Assembly (NCBI GenBank): GCA_035277525.1 | Contig: DATEKH010000152.1 | Coordinates: 20,027-84,026, forward strand | Direction of reading: 5' to 3' | DNA length: 64,000 bases | Source: CAIKMD01 sp035277525 | GTDB taxonomy: Bacteria > Pseudomonadota > Alphaproteobacteria > ATCC43930 > CGMCC-115725 | Part shown: positions 41,876 to 49,921 of the stretch, piece after piece | How the letters are laid out: the number at the start of each line of letters is the position of its first letter | Numbering within the stretch: the stretch's first letter is position 1 | The notes under the pieces: model-generated | What the model was told of the DNA's origin: nothing | Seen by the model: only the letters and a program-made list of their open reading frames with translations | The model's database searches: none | Translations under genes and position numbers: made by a program

Positions 41876-42829
41876 TTAGAGGGCGACGCGATAGAGGAGC
41901 GGCTCGCCGCGCAAGTGGCGCTCGACATTGTTGCCGACAATGACGGCGAGCCGCGCGCCGACGACCTCGCCGGCCGCTCCGGCCATATGCGGGGTGATGA
42001 TGAGGTTGGGTGCGGTCCAGAGCGGATGATCCGGCGGAAGCGGCTCCGGCTCGGTCACGTCGAGCGCGGCGCCGGCGATAGCGCCTTGTCGCAGCGCCTC
42101 TGCCAAGGCGAGGCCATCGACCACATAGCCGCGCGCGATGTTGACGAGGAAGGCCGTGCTTTTCATCAGCGCCAATTCCTCGGCGCCAATGAGGTGGCGC
42201 GTTTGCGGGCTCGCGGCCAGCGCCAGCACCACCGCATCGGCGCGCGGCAAGACAATCCGAAGCGCTGGGGCGGGGAGGCTCTCGTCCGCGTCGGGGCATG
42301 GCCGGCCGCTGCGCGTCACCGCGATGATTCGCGCGCCGAATTGCTTGAGCAAACGCCCGATCTCGCTGCCGATCGCGCCAAAGCCGATCACCGCGATGGT
42401 GCTGCCATGGGGAACGGCGTTGCGGGCGTGCAGCCCACGCTGCCAGTGGCTGCGCGCCTGTGCGTCCAGCAAGGCGGGAAGCTGCCGCTGCAAGGCGAGC
42501 AAGAGTGCGATCGCATGGGCAGCAACCGCCGGCGCATAAGCATCGCCGGCATTGGTCAGAGCGAGGCGCGCGGGTATTCCCTCGCGCGCTACCGCGTCAT
42601 AGCCGGCCGAAAGAAGCTGGATCCAGGCGAGCTTCGGTGCGCTCTCGCGCACCAGGCGTGCGACCTCGGGCGAATAGAGATTGTCGCTGATGAGAAGAAG
42701 CTCGGCGCTGCGCAGCGCCGCGGCGAGCGCCGCCTCGCTGTCCGCAACCGTCACCTCGACGCCGGGAATGCTGCGCAGCCGCGCTGAGATCGCGGGAATG
42801 GAATGAAGCGACCGAAGAACGGTGTGCAC
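41876..42829 (-). CDS. D-2-hydroxyacid dehydrogenase family protein
   Basis: 317-residue NAD-dependent dehydrogenase of the D-isomer family. NAD motif VIGFGAIGSEIGRLLKQFGA; catalytic Arg in NIARGYVVDG, Glu in DVTEPEPLPPDHPL and His in ITPHMAGAAGE. Members reduce 2-oxoacids or handle glyoxylate and phosphoglycerate-like substrates. I choose GTG 42829, seven bases after the marR stop; an ATG at 42865 would overlap marR by 29 bases and add an arginine/histidine-rich leader. Both lack a strong ribosome site. It is probably co-transcribed with marR. Confidence 0.83.
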   Translation of the reverse strand: MHTVLRSLHSIPAISARLRSIPGVEVTVADSEAALAAALRSAELLLISDNLYSPEVARLVRESAPKLAWIQLLSAGYDAVAREGIPARLALTNAGDAYAPAVAAHAIALLLALQRQLPALLDAQARSHWQRGLHARNAVPHGSTIAVIGFGAIGSEIGRLLKQFGARIIAVTRSGRPCPDADESLPAPALRIVLPRADAVVLALAASPQTRHLIGAEELALMKSTAFLVNIARGYVVDGLALAEALRQGAIAGAALDVTEPEPLPPDHPLWTAPNLIITPHMAGAAGEVVGARLAVIVGNNVERHLRGEPLLYRVAL

Positions 42830-42836
42830 GCGTCGA

Positions 42837-43301
42837 TCAGCGTGCCTCGGCCATGCCGAGCGCATCGACGCCGAGTCTTTCGCGACTCTCGCGGATCACC
42901 GTCACGAGCATCGCGTGAAGCTGCGCCTGCTCGCCCGGCGTCAGCCCGCCATAGAATTGCTGCTCGAAGCGGTCGACACGCCGATCGCATTTGGCGAGAA
43001 GCGCGCTTCCCTTGGGCGTGAGGCTGAGCCGCAGCACGCGCCGGTTGTCGGCGTCCTCGGCGCGGCGAACGAGATCGCCGCGCTCGAGCCCGGCGATGAT
43101 CTCGCTGCTCGATTGCGGCGCAACCCCGAGCCGCCGCGCCAGCGCGGCCGAGAAAATGCCGGTCTCGTGCTCCTTGATGATGCTCAACACCATGTATTGG
43201 GAAGGGGTCACGCCGAATTCCTGCACGACCTCGGACAATTGCTGCGATAACGCCACCTGCGCTTGGCGCAACAAGTAGCTCAACCGTGCGCCCTTCGGCA
43301 T
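42837..43301 (-). CDS. MarR-family transcriptional regulator (FerC/CouR-like context)
   Basis: 154-residue MarR regulator with a central winged helix: FGVTPSQYMVLSIIKEHETGIFSAALARRLGVAPQSSSEIIAGLERGDLVRRAEDADNRRVLRLSLTPKG. The DNR...LxLTxKG wing is typical. It is divergent from the hydroxycinnamoyl-CoA hydratase-lyase gene, and a perfect 17-bp palindrome lies between them inside a probable promoter. Regulators in such positions (FerC in Sphingobium, CouR in Rhodopseudomonas) repress and are released by the hydroxycinnamoyl-CoA thioester. This role is inferred from context. Confidence 0.92.
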   Translation of the reverse strand: MPKGARLSYLLRQAQVALSQQLSEVVQEFGVTPSQYMVLSIIKEHETGIFSAALARRLGVAPQSSSEIIAGLERGDLVRRAEDADNRRVLRLSLTPKGSALLAKCDRRVDRFEQQFYGGLTPGEQAQLHAMLVTVIRESRERLGVDALGMAEAR

Positions 43302-43335
43302 CGCCGCGTCGTCCGCTCCTTCGAAAACACGAGCC

Positions 43336-43364
43336 TTGACTATTTATCAGGGCTCCTGATACCT
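43336..43364 (+). promoter_or_regulatory. Promoter of the hydratase-lyase operon with embedded MarR-type operator
   Basis: TATCAGGGCTCCTGATA (43345-43361) is a perfect 7-bp inverted repeat with a GCT centre. It fills the spacer between TTGACT (43336-43341, a good -35) and a weak -10 around GATACCT (43358-43364). It lies 44 bp from the marR start and 56 bp from the ech start, exactly where a repressor would block ech and control its own gene. Symmetry is seen; binding is inferred. Confidence 0.65.
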
Positions 43365-43416
43365 AGCCCTAAGCCGGTGGAGGCTTCAAGTCAACCAAAA
43401 GCACGAAGGAGCGACC

Positions 43417-44259
43417 ATGCCTGCCGATAAACTGCCTGGTGGTAAGAATGTCCTCGTCAGCATCGAGGATGGAATCGGTTGGGTCACGCTCAACCGGCCC
43501 GAAAAGCGCAACTGCATGAGCCCGGCGCTCAACGATGAGATGGTCGAGGTTTTGGATGCGCTCGAGGTCAATGACGACTGCAGGGTGCTCGTTCTCACTG
43601 GAAGCGGCGATGCGTTCTCGGCGGGCATGGATCTGCGCGAGTTCTTCCGCGCCCAGGACGGCTTGCCCTACGTGAAGCAGATGCGCGTGCGCCGCTCCGC
43701 GCATATCTGGCAATGGGCCCAGCTCGCACATTTCGCCAAGCCCACCATCGCGATGGTGAATGGCTGGTGCTTCGGCGGCGCGTTCACGCCGCTCGTCGCC
43801 TGCGATCTCGCGATCGCCGCGGACGAGGCGCAATTCGGGCTGTCCGAGATCAATTGGGGGATCATCCCCGGCGGCGCCGTGACCAAGGCGTGCGTGGCGA
43901 CGATGAGCCTGCGCGACGCGATGTACTACATCCTGACCGGCGAGACCTTCAGCGGCAAGCAAGCGGCCCAGATGCGTCTTGTCAACGAATCCGTGCCGAA
44001 AGCGCAGCTGCACGAGCGCACCGTCGCGCTTGCGAAGGCCCTTATCGGCAAGAACCCGCACGCGCTGCGCGTGTGCAAGGAAGCCGTGCGCGGCGTCGTG
44101 CCGATGTCTTTCGAGGAGTCTTTCGACTATCTTGGCGCCAAAAGCTCGCAGCTGCGCTTGGTCGATGACGAGAACGGCCGAACCCAGGGCCTGACCCAGT
44201 TCCTCGACGAGAAATCCTATCGTCCCGGTCTCGGCCCGATGCGAAGAGAGAAGAAGTAG
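43417..44259 (+). CDS. ech: Hydroxycinnamoyl-CoA (feruloyl-CoA) hydratase-lyase
   Basis: 280-residue crotonase-fold enzyme that hydrates feruloyl- or p-coumaroyl-CoA and splits it to vanillin or 4-hydroxybenzaldehyde plus acetyl-CoA. The oxyanion segment AMVNGWCFGGAFTPLVACDLAIAADEAQFGLSEINWG is the FCHL/HCHL signature, with the catalytic Glu E144; residue T124 replaces the usual Ser. The C-terminal TQGLTQFLDEKSYRPGLGPM is also typical. AAGGAG lies five bases upstream. Divergent from the MarR gene and followed by an NDP-forming acyl-CoA synthetase, as in the ferBA pair. Confidence 0.92.
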   Translation: MPADKLPGGKNVLVSIEDGIGWVTLNRPEKRNCMSPALNDEMVEVLDALEVNDDCRVLVLTGSGDAFSAGMDLREFFRAQDGLPYVKQMRVRRSAHIWQWAQLAHFAKPTIAMVNGWCFGGAFTPLVACDLAIAADEAQFGLSEINWGIIPGGAVTKACVATMSLRDAMYYILTGETFSGKQAAQMRLVNESVPKAQLHERTVALAKALIGKNPHALRVCKEAVRGVVPMSFEESFDYLGAKSSQLRLVDDENGRTQGLTQFLDEKSYRPGLGPMRREKK

Positions 44260-44265
44260 AACCAA

Positions 44266-44436
44266 CCCTCTCCGCCGCGATAGCGGGGGAGAGGGTGCCG
44301 AGCGTAGCGAGGCGGGTGAGGTGGGACGACGCCATTTGTGACGAAGACGCGGTGCTTGCTGCCACCTTCCCCCACCTCACCCTCCCGCCGCAAGCGGCGG
44401 GCCCCTCCCTCTCCCCCGCTATCGCGGCGGAGAGGG
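44266..44436. repeat. 171-bp repeat element with 30-bp perfect inverted termini
   Basis: Bases 44266-44295 and 44407-44436 are exact reverse complements of 30 bp (each beginning CCCTCTCC and ending GGAGAGGG). A second pair, GGGTGAGGTGGG (44314-44325) and CCCACCTCACCC (44371-44382), is nested inside. The same CCCTCTCC...GGGTGAGGTG building blocks recur at 46576, 56740/57143 and 61538. It occupies nearly the entire space between ech and the acyl-CoA synthetase gene. Confidence 0.92.
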
Positions 44437-44449
44437 GCTAAGGAGAGCA

Positions 44450-46549
44450 ATGACGAAGATCGACATATCACGCTTGATGCGGCCGCGCTCCATCGCAATT
44501 GTCGGCGTCTCGCCCGAGCCGAGCTCGGCGGGATTCCTGATGCTCCGCAATCTCGAAGCCTTCGATTACCGAGGGGCAATCCACCTCGTTAGCCGCAACC
44601 GCGACGAGATCAACGGGCGCGCCTGCGTCCGCACGATCGATGAACTGCCCGACGGAGTCGATGCGGCGATGCTGCTGATCCCGCGCGTCGCCATCGAGGA
44701 GGCGGTCAAAGCCTGCGCGCGCAAGAAAGTCGGCGCCATCATCGTCTTCGCCGCGGGCTTCGGCGAGGCGGGCGGCGAATGGAAGGCCGCGCAGGACCGC
44801 ATCGCCGCGGTCGCCGAAGAGGCCGGCATCGCGCTCTGCGGCCCCAATTGCCTCGGCGTCGTCGATTTTCTGCGCCGCCTGCCGCTGACCTTCTCGCAGC
44901 AAGTGGGCGAGCCGCTCGACGTCAAATCGGGCGTCGTGGTGGTGGCGCAAAGCGGCGGCCTCGCCGGCGTGATCCGTGTCGCGCTGAAGGCAAAGGGCGT
45001 TCCGGTGATCTGCACGGTTTCGACCGGGAACGAAGCCGTGCTCGGCCTCGAGGATTACGCGGCGTTTCTCATCGAGGAGCCGACGACGCAGGTCGTCGCC
45101 GCCTTTGCCGAGCAGATCCGGCGGCCGCAGCGCTTTCTTGCGGTGGCGGCGCGGGCGCGCGAATTGGGCAAGCCGATCGTGCTGCTTCATGCCGGGCGCA
45201 GCGCCGCGGCGCAGGAATCGGCGCGCTCGCATACCGGAGCGATGGTCGGCAATTACGCTGTGATGCAGACCGTTCTCGCCCATGGCGCGGTGCTGCAGGT
45301 CGAAAGCCTCGAGGAGCTCGTCGATGCCTGCGAGCTGATGCTGCGCTTTCCGGAGCCGCCGACCAAAGGCTGCGCGATGGTGACCGATTCGGGTGCGGTC
45401 AAAGGCATGACGCTCGACTTCTGCGAGGCGCTGGGCCTCGACCTTCCGCCCCTCTCGCCGGCGCTCGCGGCGCAGCTCCAGGCCGAGTTGCCCGATTTCG
45501 TCAGCGCCGGCAATCCGCTCGATTTGACCGCCCAAGCGATCACCCATCTCGATATGTATGAGCGGACGATCCGGCCACTGCTTGCCGACGAGGCCTTTGG
45601 CAGCCTCGTCTTGACCGCGATCGTCTCGTCGGCGAGCGAGTATGCGCTGCGCAAGGGTCGCGCTTCGCTCAAGCCGATGATCGGCGCGAAGAAGCCGGTC
45701 ATTTACGCGATGCTCGGCGACGAGGCCGAGGTGCCGGGCGCGCTCATTGCCGAGGCCCGCGCCGCGAATGTCCCGTTCTTTCGCTCGCCGGAGCGGGCTC
45801 TGCGCGCGCTGGCCCGGATCACGGCCTATGGCCGGGCGCTCGAACGGGCGAAAGCGCGCGCTACGCCCCGCGCGCTCGCGGCGCCATCTGTGCCAGGGCG
45901 CGGCACGCTGGCCGAGCATCAAAGCAAAGCCTACCTTGCCGGAAGCGGTCTCGGCGTGCCTCGCGGGCGGCTCGCGCAGTCGCTTAAGGAAGCGCGCGCA
46001 ATCGCCGCCGAGATCGGCTTCCCGGTCGCGCTGAAGCTGCAGGCAACCACGCTCTCGCACAAAAGCGATGCCGGCGGCGTCATCCTCCATATCGGCGATC
46101 AGCCGCTGCTCGATGCCGCTTGGGCGAAGCTCGAAGAGGTGGCGCGGACGCGCCGCCTCACGCTCGAGGGCGTGCTGGTCGAGCAAATGGCCAAGCAAGG
46201 GATCGAGACAATTGTCGGCGCGCGCCGCGATCCGCAATGGGGCCCGGTTGTACTGGTGGGCTTGGGCGGCATCTGGGCGGAGGCGCTGAGCGATGTCCGG
46301 ATTCTTCCGGTTGGCCTCGACGAGACCGAGATCGTGCGCGAAATCCGCCTCTTGCGCGCCGCCAAGCTGCTCGACGGGATGCGCGGCGCGCCGCCGGCCG
46401 ATGTCGCGGCGCTCGCGCGCGCGGTCGCGCTGATCGGTGCCATCATCGCGGCGAGGCCCGAAATCGCGGAGATCGAGGTTAATCCGCTGACGGTCTACCC
46501 GGAAGGCGAAGGCGCGCTCGCGCTCGACGCGCTGATCGTCACACGGTAG
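44450..46549 (+). CDS. NDP-forming acyl-CoA synthetase (FerA-like)
   Basis: 699-residue fused alpha-beta acyl-CoA synthetase (acetate-CoA ligase, ADP-forming type). The N-terminal CoA-binding domain is MRPRSIAIVGVSPEPSSAGFLMLRNLEAF; the phosphohistidine is H261 in SARSHTGAMVGNYAV; the C-terminal ATP-grasp domain begins near residue 480 (EHQSKAYLAGSGLGVPRGR) with FPVALKLQATTLSHKSDAGGVIL. Feruloyl-CoA synthetase FerA of Sphingobium belongs to this superfamily, and the neighbours match ferB and a MarR repressor, so activation of a hydroxycinnamate is likely. AAGGAG lies just upstream, directly after the repeat element. Confidence 0.9.
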   Translation: MTKIDISRLMRPRSIAIVGVSPEPSSAGFLMLRNLEAFDYRGAIHLVSRNRDEINGRACVRTIDELPDGVDAAMLLIPRVAIEEAVKACARKKVGAIIVFAAGFGEAGGEWKAAQDRIAAVAEEAGIALCGPNCLGVVDFLRRLPLTFSQQVGEPLDVKSGVVVVAQSGGLAGVIRVALKAKGVPVICTVSTGNEAVLGLEDYAAFLIEEPTTQVVAAFAEQIRRPQRFLAVAARARELGKPIVLLHAGRSAAAQESARSHTGAMVGNYAVMQTVLAHGAVLQVESLEELVDACELMLRFPEPPTKGCAMVTDSGAVKGMTLDFCEALGLDLPPLSPALAAQLQAELPDFVSAGNPLDLTAQAITHLDMYERTIRPLLADEAFGSLVLTAIVSSASEYALRKGRASLKPMIGAKKPVIYAMLGDEAEVPGALIAEARAANVPFFRSPERALRALARITAYGRALERAKARATPRALAAPSVPGRGTLAEHQSKAYLAGSGLGVPRGRLAQSLKEARAIAAEIGFPVALKLQATTLSHKSDAGGVILHIGDQPLLDAAWAKLEEVARTRRLTLEGVLVEQMAKQGIETIVGARRDPQWGPVVLVGLGGIWAEALSDVRILPVGLDETEIVREIRLLRAAKLLDGMRGAPPADVAALARAVALIGAIIAARPEIAEIEVNPLTVYPEGEGALALDALIVTR

Positions 46550-46575
46550 GAACCTAATCTCGGGAAGATGTATTG

Positions 46576-46717
46576 CCCTCTCCGCGCGAAGCGGTGAGAG
46601 GGAGGGGCCCAATGCGAAGCATTGGGAGGGTGAGGTGTCCTTCCGCGGAGACCCACCTCACCCGCTCAGCCGGCTTGCGCCGGCTTCGCACCCTCTCCCC
46701 CCAAAGGGCGGAGAGGG
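46576..46717. repeat. 142-bp dispersed hairpin repeat
   Basis: Begins CCCTCTCCGCGCGAAGCG and ends GGGCGGAGAGGG. It contains the hairpins CCCAATGC-GAA-GCATTGGG (46608-46626) and GCCGGC...GCCGGC near 46670, and the core GGGTGAGGTG/CCCACCTCACCC. The reverse complement closely matches the element at 61538. It fills the gap between the acyl-CoA synthetase and dinB stops. Confidence 0.9.
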
Positions 46718-46783
46718 TTTTGATTCGACGGTCCATTCGACTGCAAGCCCAACCCATCGAGATATGCTTGACCAGCGGACGTC

Positions 46784-47977
46784 CTAAAACCCCTCGAACA
46801 GATCCGGCGGATCGGCGCGCCGACTGGAGACGAGATCATGCGCGGTCACGCCGACGAGGCGGAACGCCGTGCCGTCGAGCGCCCGCTTGAGCGCGGGTGC
46901 GACCGCCTGGAGGATCGTCTCCGCGCGCATCGTCGGATCGTGCAAGCGGCAGGCATGGGTGCTCACCTGCCGGTCGAAGCGCTTGAGCTTCAAGGTCAAT
47001 GATCCGGCCGCGAGATCGGCACGGGCGAGCCGTTCGGCGACGCGCGCGCAGAGCTTCTCGAGCTCGGCGGCGATCGGCTCATATTGCGTTAAGTCGTGCG
47101 CAAAAGTGCGCTCGGCGCCGATCGTGACCGACCGCCCGCGCCCGATGCCGACGCGGCGCTGATCCTCGCCCAAAGCGTACCGGGCGAGGCGTTCGCCCCA
47201 GCGGCCGAAGCGATGCACGAGCTCGTCCGTCTTGGCGCGGCGCAGGTCCGAGATGGTGCGGTAGCCCAAGGCTTCGAGCTTTTTCGCCGTCACCGGGCCG
47301 ACGCCGGGGAGGGCCGATACTTTCATCGGCGCGAGCACGGCCTGTGCATCGCCCACGCCGATGACGCAGAAGCCGCGCGGCTTGCCAAGGTCGCTCGCGA
47401 TCTTCGCCAGCATCTTGTTGGGCGCTAGGCCGATCGAGATGGTGACACCGACGCGCCGTTCGACCTGCAGTGAGAGGCGCGCCAAGGCGCGCGCCGGCGG
47501 CTCGCCGCGCCTGCTTTCATCGAGGTCGAGATAGGCCTCGTCGATCGACACGGCTTCGACCTTCTGCGTGAGCGCCAGCATCAGCTCGCGAATGCGGCGC
47601 GATTCGCTGCGATATTTTTCCATATCGGGCCGGATCACGGTTGCGTCGGGGCAAAGGCGCAGCGCCTGGACCATCGGCATGGCGGAGCGCACGCCGAAGC
47701 GGCGCGCGACGTAGCAGCAAGTGAGAACCACGCCGCGCGCGCCGCCGCCGACGATCACCGGCTCTTCGGCGAGTTCCGGCCGGTCGCGCTTTTCGACCGA
47801 GGCATAGAACGCATCGCAATCGACATGTGCGATCGCGAGTGCCGCCAGCTCGGCATGGCCCAACACCCGCGCGGAGCCGCAACCCGGGCAGGTCTTGGGC
47901 GGCGGGAGGGCGATGCGCGCGAGCCATCCGCAATCGCGGCAGAGGCAATTCCCATCCGTGTCGTCGGTGTCGCTCAT
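46784..47977 (-). CDS. dinB: DNA polymerase IV (Y-family) with N-terminal zinc ribbon
   Basis: 397-residue translesion polymerase. An N-terminal zinc-ribbon (CLCRDCGW...CPGCGS; C13, C16, C30, C33) precedes the catalytic core HVDCDAFYASVEKRDRPELAEEPVIVGGG, with the first metal Asp D53, and KVEAVSIDEAYLDLDE with the second acidic pair. GVTISIGLAPNKMLAKIASDLGKPRG and the helix-hairpin-helix VSALPGVGPVTAKKLEALG follow, then the little-finger domain. The zinc ribbon is common in alphaproteobacterial DinB. ATG 47977 is chosen because the frame upstream to 48154 lacks homology. It is divergent from the amidohydrolase at 48196. Confidence 0.95.
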   Translation of the reverse strand: MSDTDDTDGNCLCRDCGWLARIALPPPKTCPGCGSARVLGHAELAALAIAHVDCDAFYASVEKRDRPELAEEPVIVGGGARGVVLTCCYVARRFGVRSAMPMVQALRLCPDATVIRPDMEKYRSESRRIRELMLALTQKVEAVSIDEAYLDLDESRRGEPPARALARLSLQVERRVGVTISIGLAPNKMLAKIASDLGKPRGFCVIGVGDAQAVLAPMKVSALPGVGPVTAKKLEALGYRTISDLRRAKTDELVHRFGRWGERLARYALGEDQRRVGIGRGRSVTIGAERTFAHDLTQYEPIAAELEKLCARVAERLARADLAAGSLTLKLKRFDRQVSTHACRLHDPTMRAETILQAVAPALKRALDGTAFRLVGVTAHDLVSSRRADPPDLFEGF

Positions 47978-48195
47978 TCTTCGCAGAATTATAAGCCGGG
48001 TCGGGCCCAAAGGAGGCGTGCCACGAATGGTGGCGCCGCTTTGGTAAATCGCTTGCGCCCCAAGGCGCGAGGCAGAGGCGGCGTTGGGCCCGCATTGCCT
48101 TGGGCCTGGCGGGCTGATAGGATTTGCGGAATTCCGGGTTTTTCGGGCAACCAATCAACGCAAAAGGGACGGCCTTTCAGGGGCCGACAAGCGCC

Positions 48196-49218
48196 ATGGC
48201 ATCTGTGGACATGCATTTCCATTGGGGTCCCAAAGGCTTTGCCGACGCGTTGCGCCAACGCAGCGTCCGGCCTCGCATCTTCCGCGGCGAGGACGGCGCC
48301 GAATATTTCGAATCCGGCTTCAATCCGAACAAGCTGCCCGCCGATCACGACAGCGCCGAGGCGCGCATCGCCGAGATGGACAAGAACGGCGTCGCGCATG
48401 CCGTGTTGTCGATGAGCCCGGTCACCGGCATCGAGGCGCTGCCGCTGCAGGAGGCGCTGCCGCTGGCGCGCGCCTACAACGACGCGGTTGCGGCCGTCTG
48501 CGCGCAATACCCGTCGCGCTTCTCGGCCTTCGCCATCCTGCCGGTCGGCAACATCTCGGCGGCGGTGACGGAGTTCGAGCGCGTCATGGATTTGCCGGGC
48601 ATCGTCGGCGCGGTCTTGCCGGGTGACGGCTTCCTCTCCGAGAAGCGCGCGCAGCGTTTCGCGCCGCTGATGGAAGCGGCGAACAAACGCCACGCGATTT
48701 TCCTCGTGCATTACGGCAAGCTGCCGGACGATCCGGACGCGCCGAAACCCGACGTGACCGACAACAACCGCAACCGCTACGGCACGCTCGACATGCAGGC
48801 GCGCCTGTCCTCGAACATGATCACCTTCTGCATGACGGATTTCTTGAAGCCCTATCCGAATGTGACGGTGATGAGCCACAATCTCGGCGGCAACATTCCG
48901 TTCGAGGTCGATCGCATGGATCATCGCACGCTGTGCGACACTCCGAACGTCGAATTGCCGTCGAAGAAGTTCCGGGCGGCGCCGATCATGGTCGATTGCA
49001 ATTCGCTCTCCGGCCGCGCGCTCGAACTCGCGGTCCAGGTCTATGGCGCCGACAAGATCGTCTTCGGCTCCGACGGCACCGATTTCGGCATGAACTGGAC
49101 GAACAACGCGATCAAAGAAGCGCGCATCAGCGACGCGGAGAAACAGGCGATCCACGACGGCAACGCCCGCCGCGTGCTTGCGCGCGTCAACAGCCGCACG
49201 GCCGCGGCAGCGGAGTAA
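48196..49218 (+). CDS. Amidohydrolase family protein (ACMSD-related)
   Basis: 340-residue amidohydrolase-2 TIM barrel. The first metal motif is SVDMHFHWGPKG (HxH); others are IFLVHYGKLPDD, VTVMSHNLGGNIPFEVDRMD and IVFGSDGTDFGMNWTN with the catalytic Asp. Decarboxylases such as ACMSD and lactone or amide hydrolases share this fold. ATG 48196 is preferred over 48124. It is divergent from dinB across 218 bp and converges on gph. It is not adjacent to other catabolic genes, so the substrate cannot be guessed. Confidence 0.88.
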   Translation: MASVDMHFHWGPKGFADALRQRSVRPRIFRGEDGAEYFESGFNPNKLPADHDSAEARIAEMDKNGVAHAVLSMSPVTGIEALPLQEALPLARAYNDAVAAVCAQYPSRFSAFAILPVGNISAAVTEFERVMDLPGIVGAVLPGDGFLSEKRAQRFAPLMEAANKRHAIFLVHYGKLPDDPDAPKPDVTDNNRNRYGTLDMQARLSSNMITFCMTDFLKPYPNVTVMSHNLGGNIPFEVDRMDHRTLCDTPNVELPSKKFRAAPIMVDCNSLSGRALELAVQVYGADKIVFGSDGTDFGMNWTNNAIKEARISDAEKQAIHDGNARRVLARVNSRTAAAAE

Positions 49219-49238
49219 AAGGGCGGCGGGGGCCGCCC
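49217..49238 (-). terminator. Rho-independent terminator of gph
   Basis: On the minus strand a 7-bp stem GGGCGGC/GCCGCCC (49221-49227 with 49232-49238, loop of four) follows the gph stop at 49241 within a few bases and is followed by TTTT (49217-49220). Good spacing and a short T-run support termination of gph; on the plus strand it lies just after the amidohydrolase stop. Confidence 0.65.
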
Positions 49239-49240
49239 GC

Positions 49241-49897
49241 TCAGCGCAAAAGGCTCGGCGCCAGGTCCGCGAGGTCGGTGAAGCGCGTCCCTATGGCCGA
49301 GGCGCCCTCCGCCATATTACGCGCGCCATAGCCCCAGGCGGCAAAGATCGACGGCAAGTCCGCGCCCGTGGCTACGGCGATGTCGTTGGCATGATCGCCG
49401 ACCATGACCGCGCGCTTGGCATCGCCGCCGGCCGCTTGCAGCGTTGCGAGAAGATGCGCGGGGTCGGGCTTGCGGAATGGGAAGGAATCGCCGCACCCAA
49501 GCGCGGCGAACCAACGCGAAAGGCCGAGCGCCTCGATCACGGCGTGCGTCGCCGCGACGGTCTTGTTGGTGCAGATCGCGAATTGCCAGCCCGATTGCTT
49601 GAGCCGGGCGAGGGTTTCCTCGACCCCCGGGTAAGGCTGCGTCGTCTCGGCCGCATGGGCCGTGTAGTCGGCGGCGAAGGCCTCGATATCGCCGCGCCGG
49701 GCTTCTCTCGATCTCGCCGCGAAGGCGCGCCCGACGAGCTTTGTGACGCCGTCGCCCACCATGGGCGCGACGGACGCAACGGCAAAACCGGGCAAGCCTC
49801 GCGCCGCCATCAGCCGGTTCAACGCCGCGGTCAGATCCGGCAGGGAATCGACAAGCGTGCCATCAAGGTCCAAAACCAGGGTCGCGAGAGTTGCCAT
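49241..49897 (-). CDS. gph: Phosphoglycolate phosphatase (HAD family)
   Basis: 218-residue HAD hydrolase. Motif I LVLDLDGTLVDSLPDLTAALN contains the nucleophilic and acid Asp; motif II is FAICTNKTVAA; Lys is in PFRKPDPAHLLATL; motif IV AVMVGDHANDIAVATGAD. The DSxPDLxxAxN cap start is typical of Gph, which removes 2-phosphoglycolate from DNA repair or photorespiration-like leaks. It is convergent with the amidohydrolase and separated from the divergent yqgE by only 24 bp. Confidence 0.92.
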   Translation of the reverse strand: MATLATLVLDLDGTLVDSLPDLTAALNRLMAARGLPGFAVASVAPMVGDGVTKLVGRAFAARSREARRGDIEAFAADYTAHAAETTQPYPGVEETLARLKQSGWQFAICTNKTVAATHAVIEALGLSRWFAALGCGDSFPFRKPDPAHLLATLQAAGGDAKRAVMVGDHANDIAVATGADLPSIFAAWGYGARNMAEGASAIGTRFTDLADLAPSLLR

Positions 49898-49921
49898 GCG
49901 CCTTCAGGAAAGAGGGTGGCG

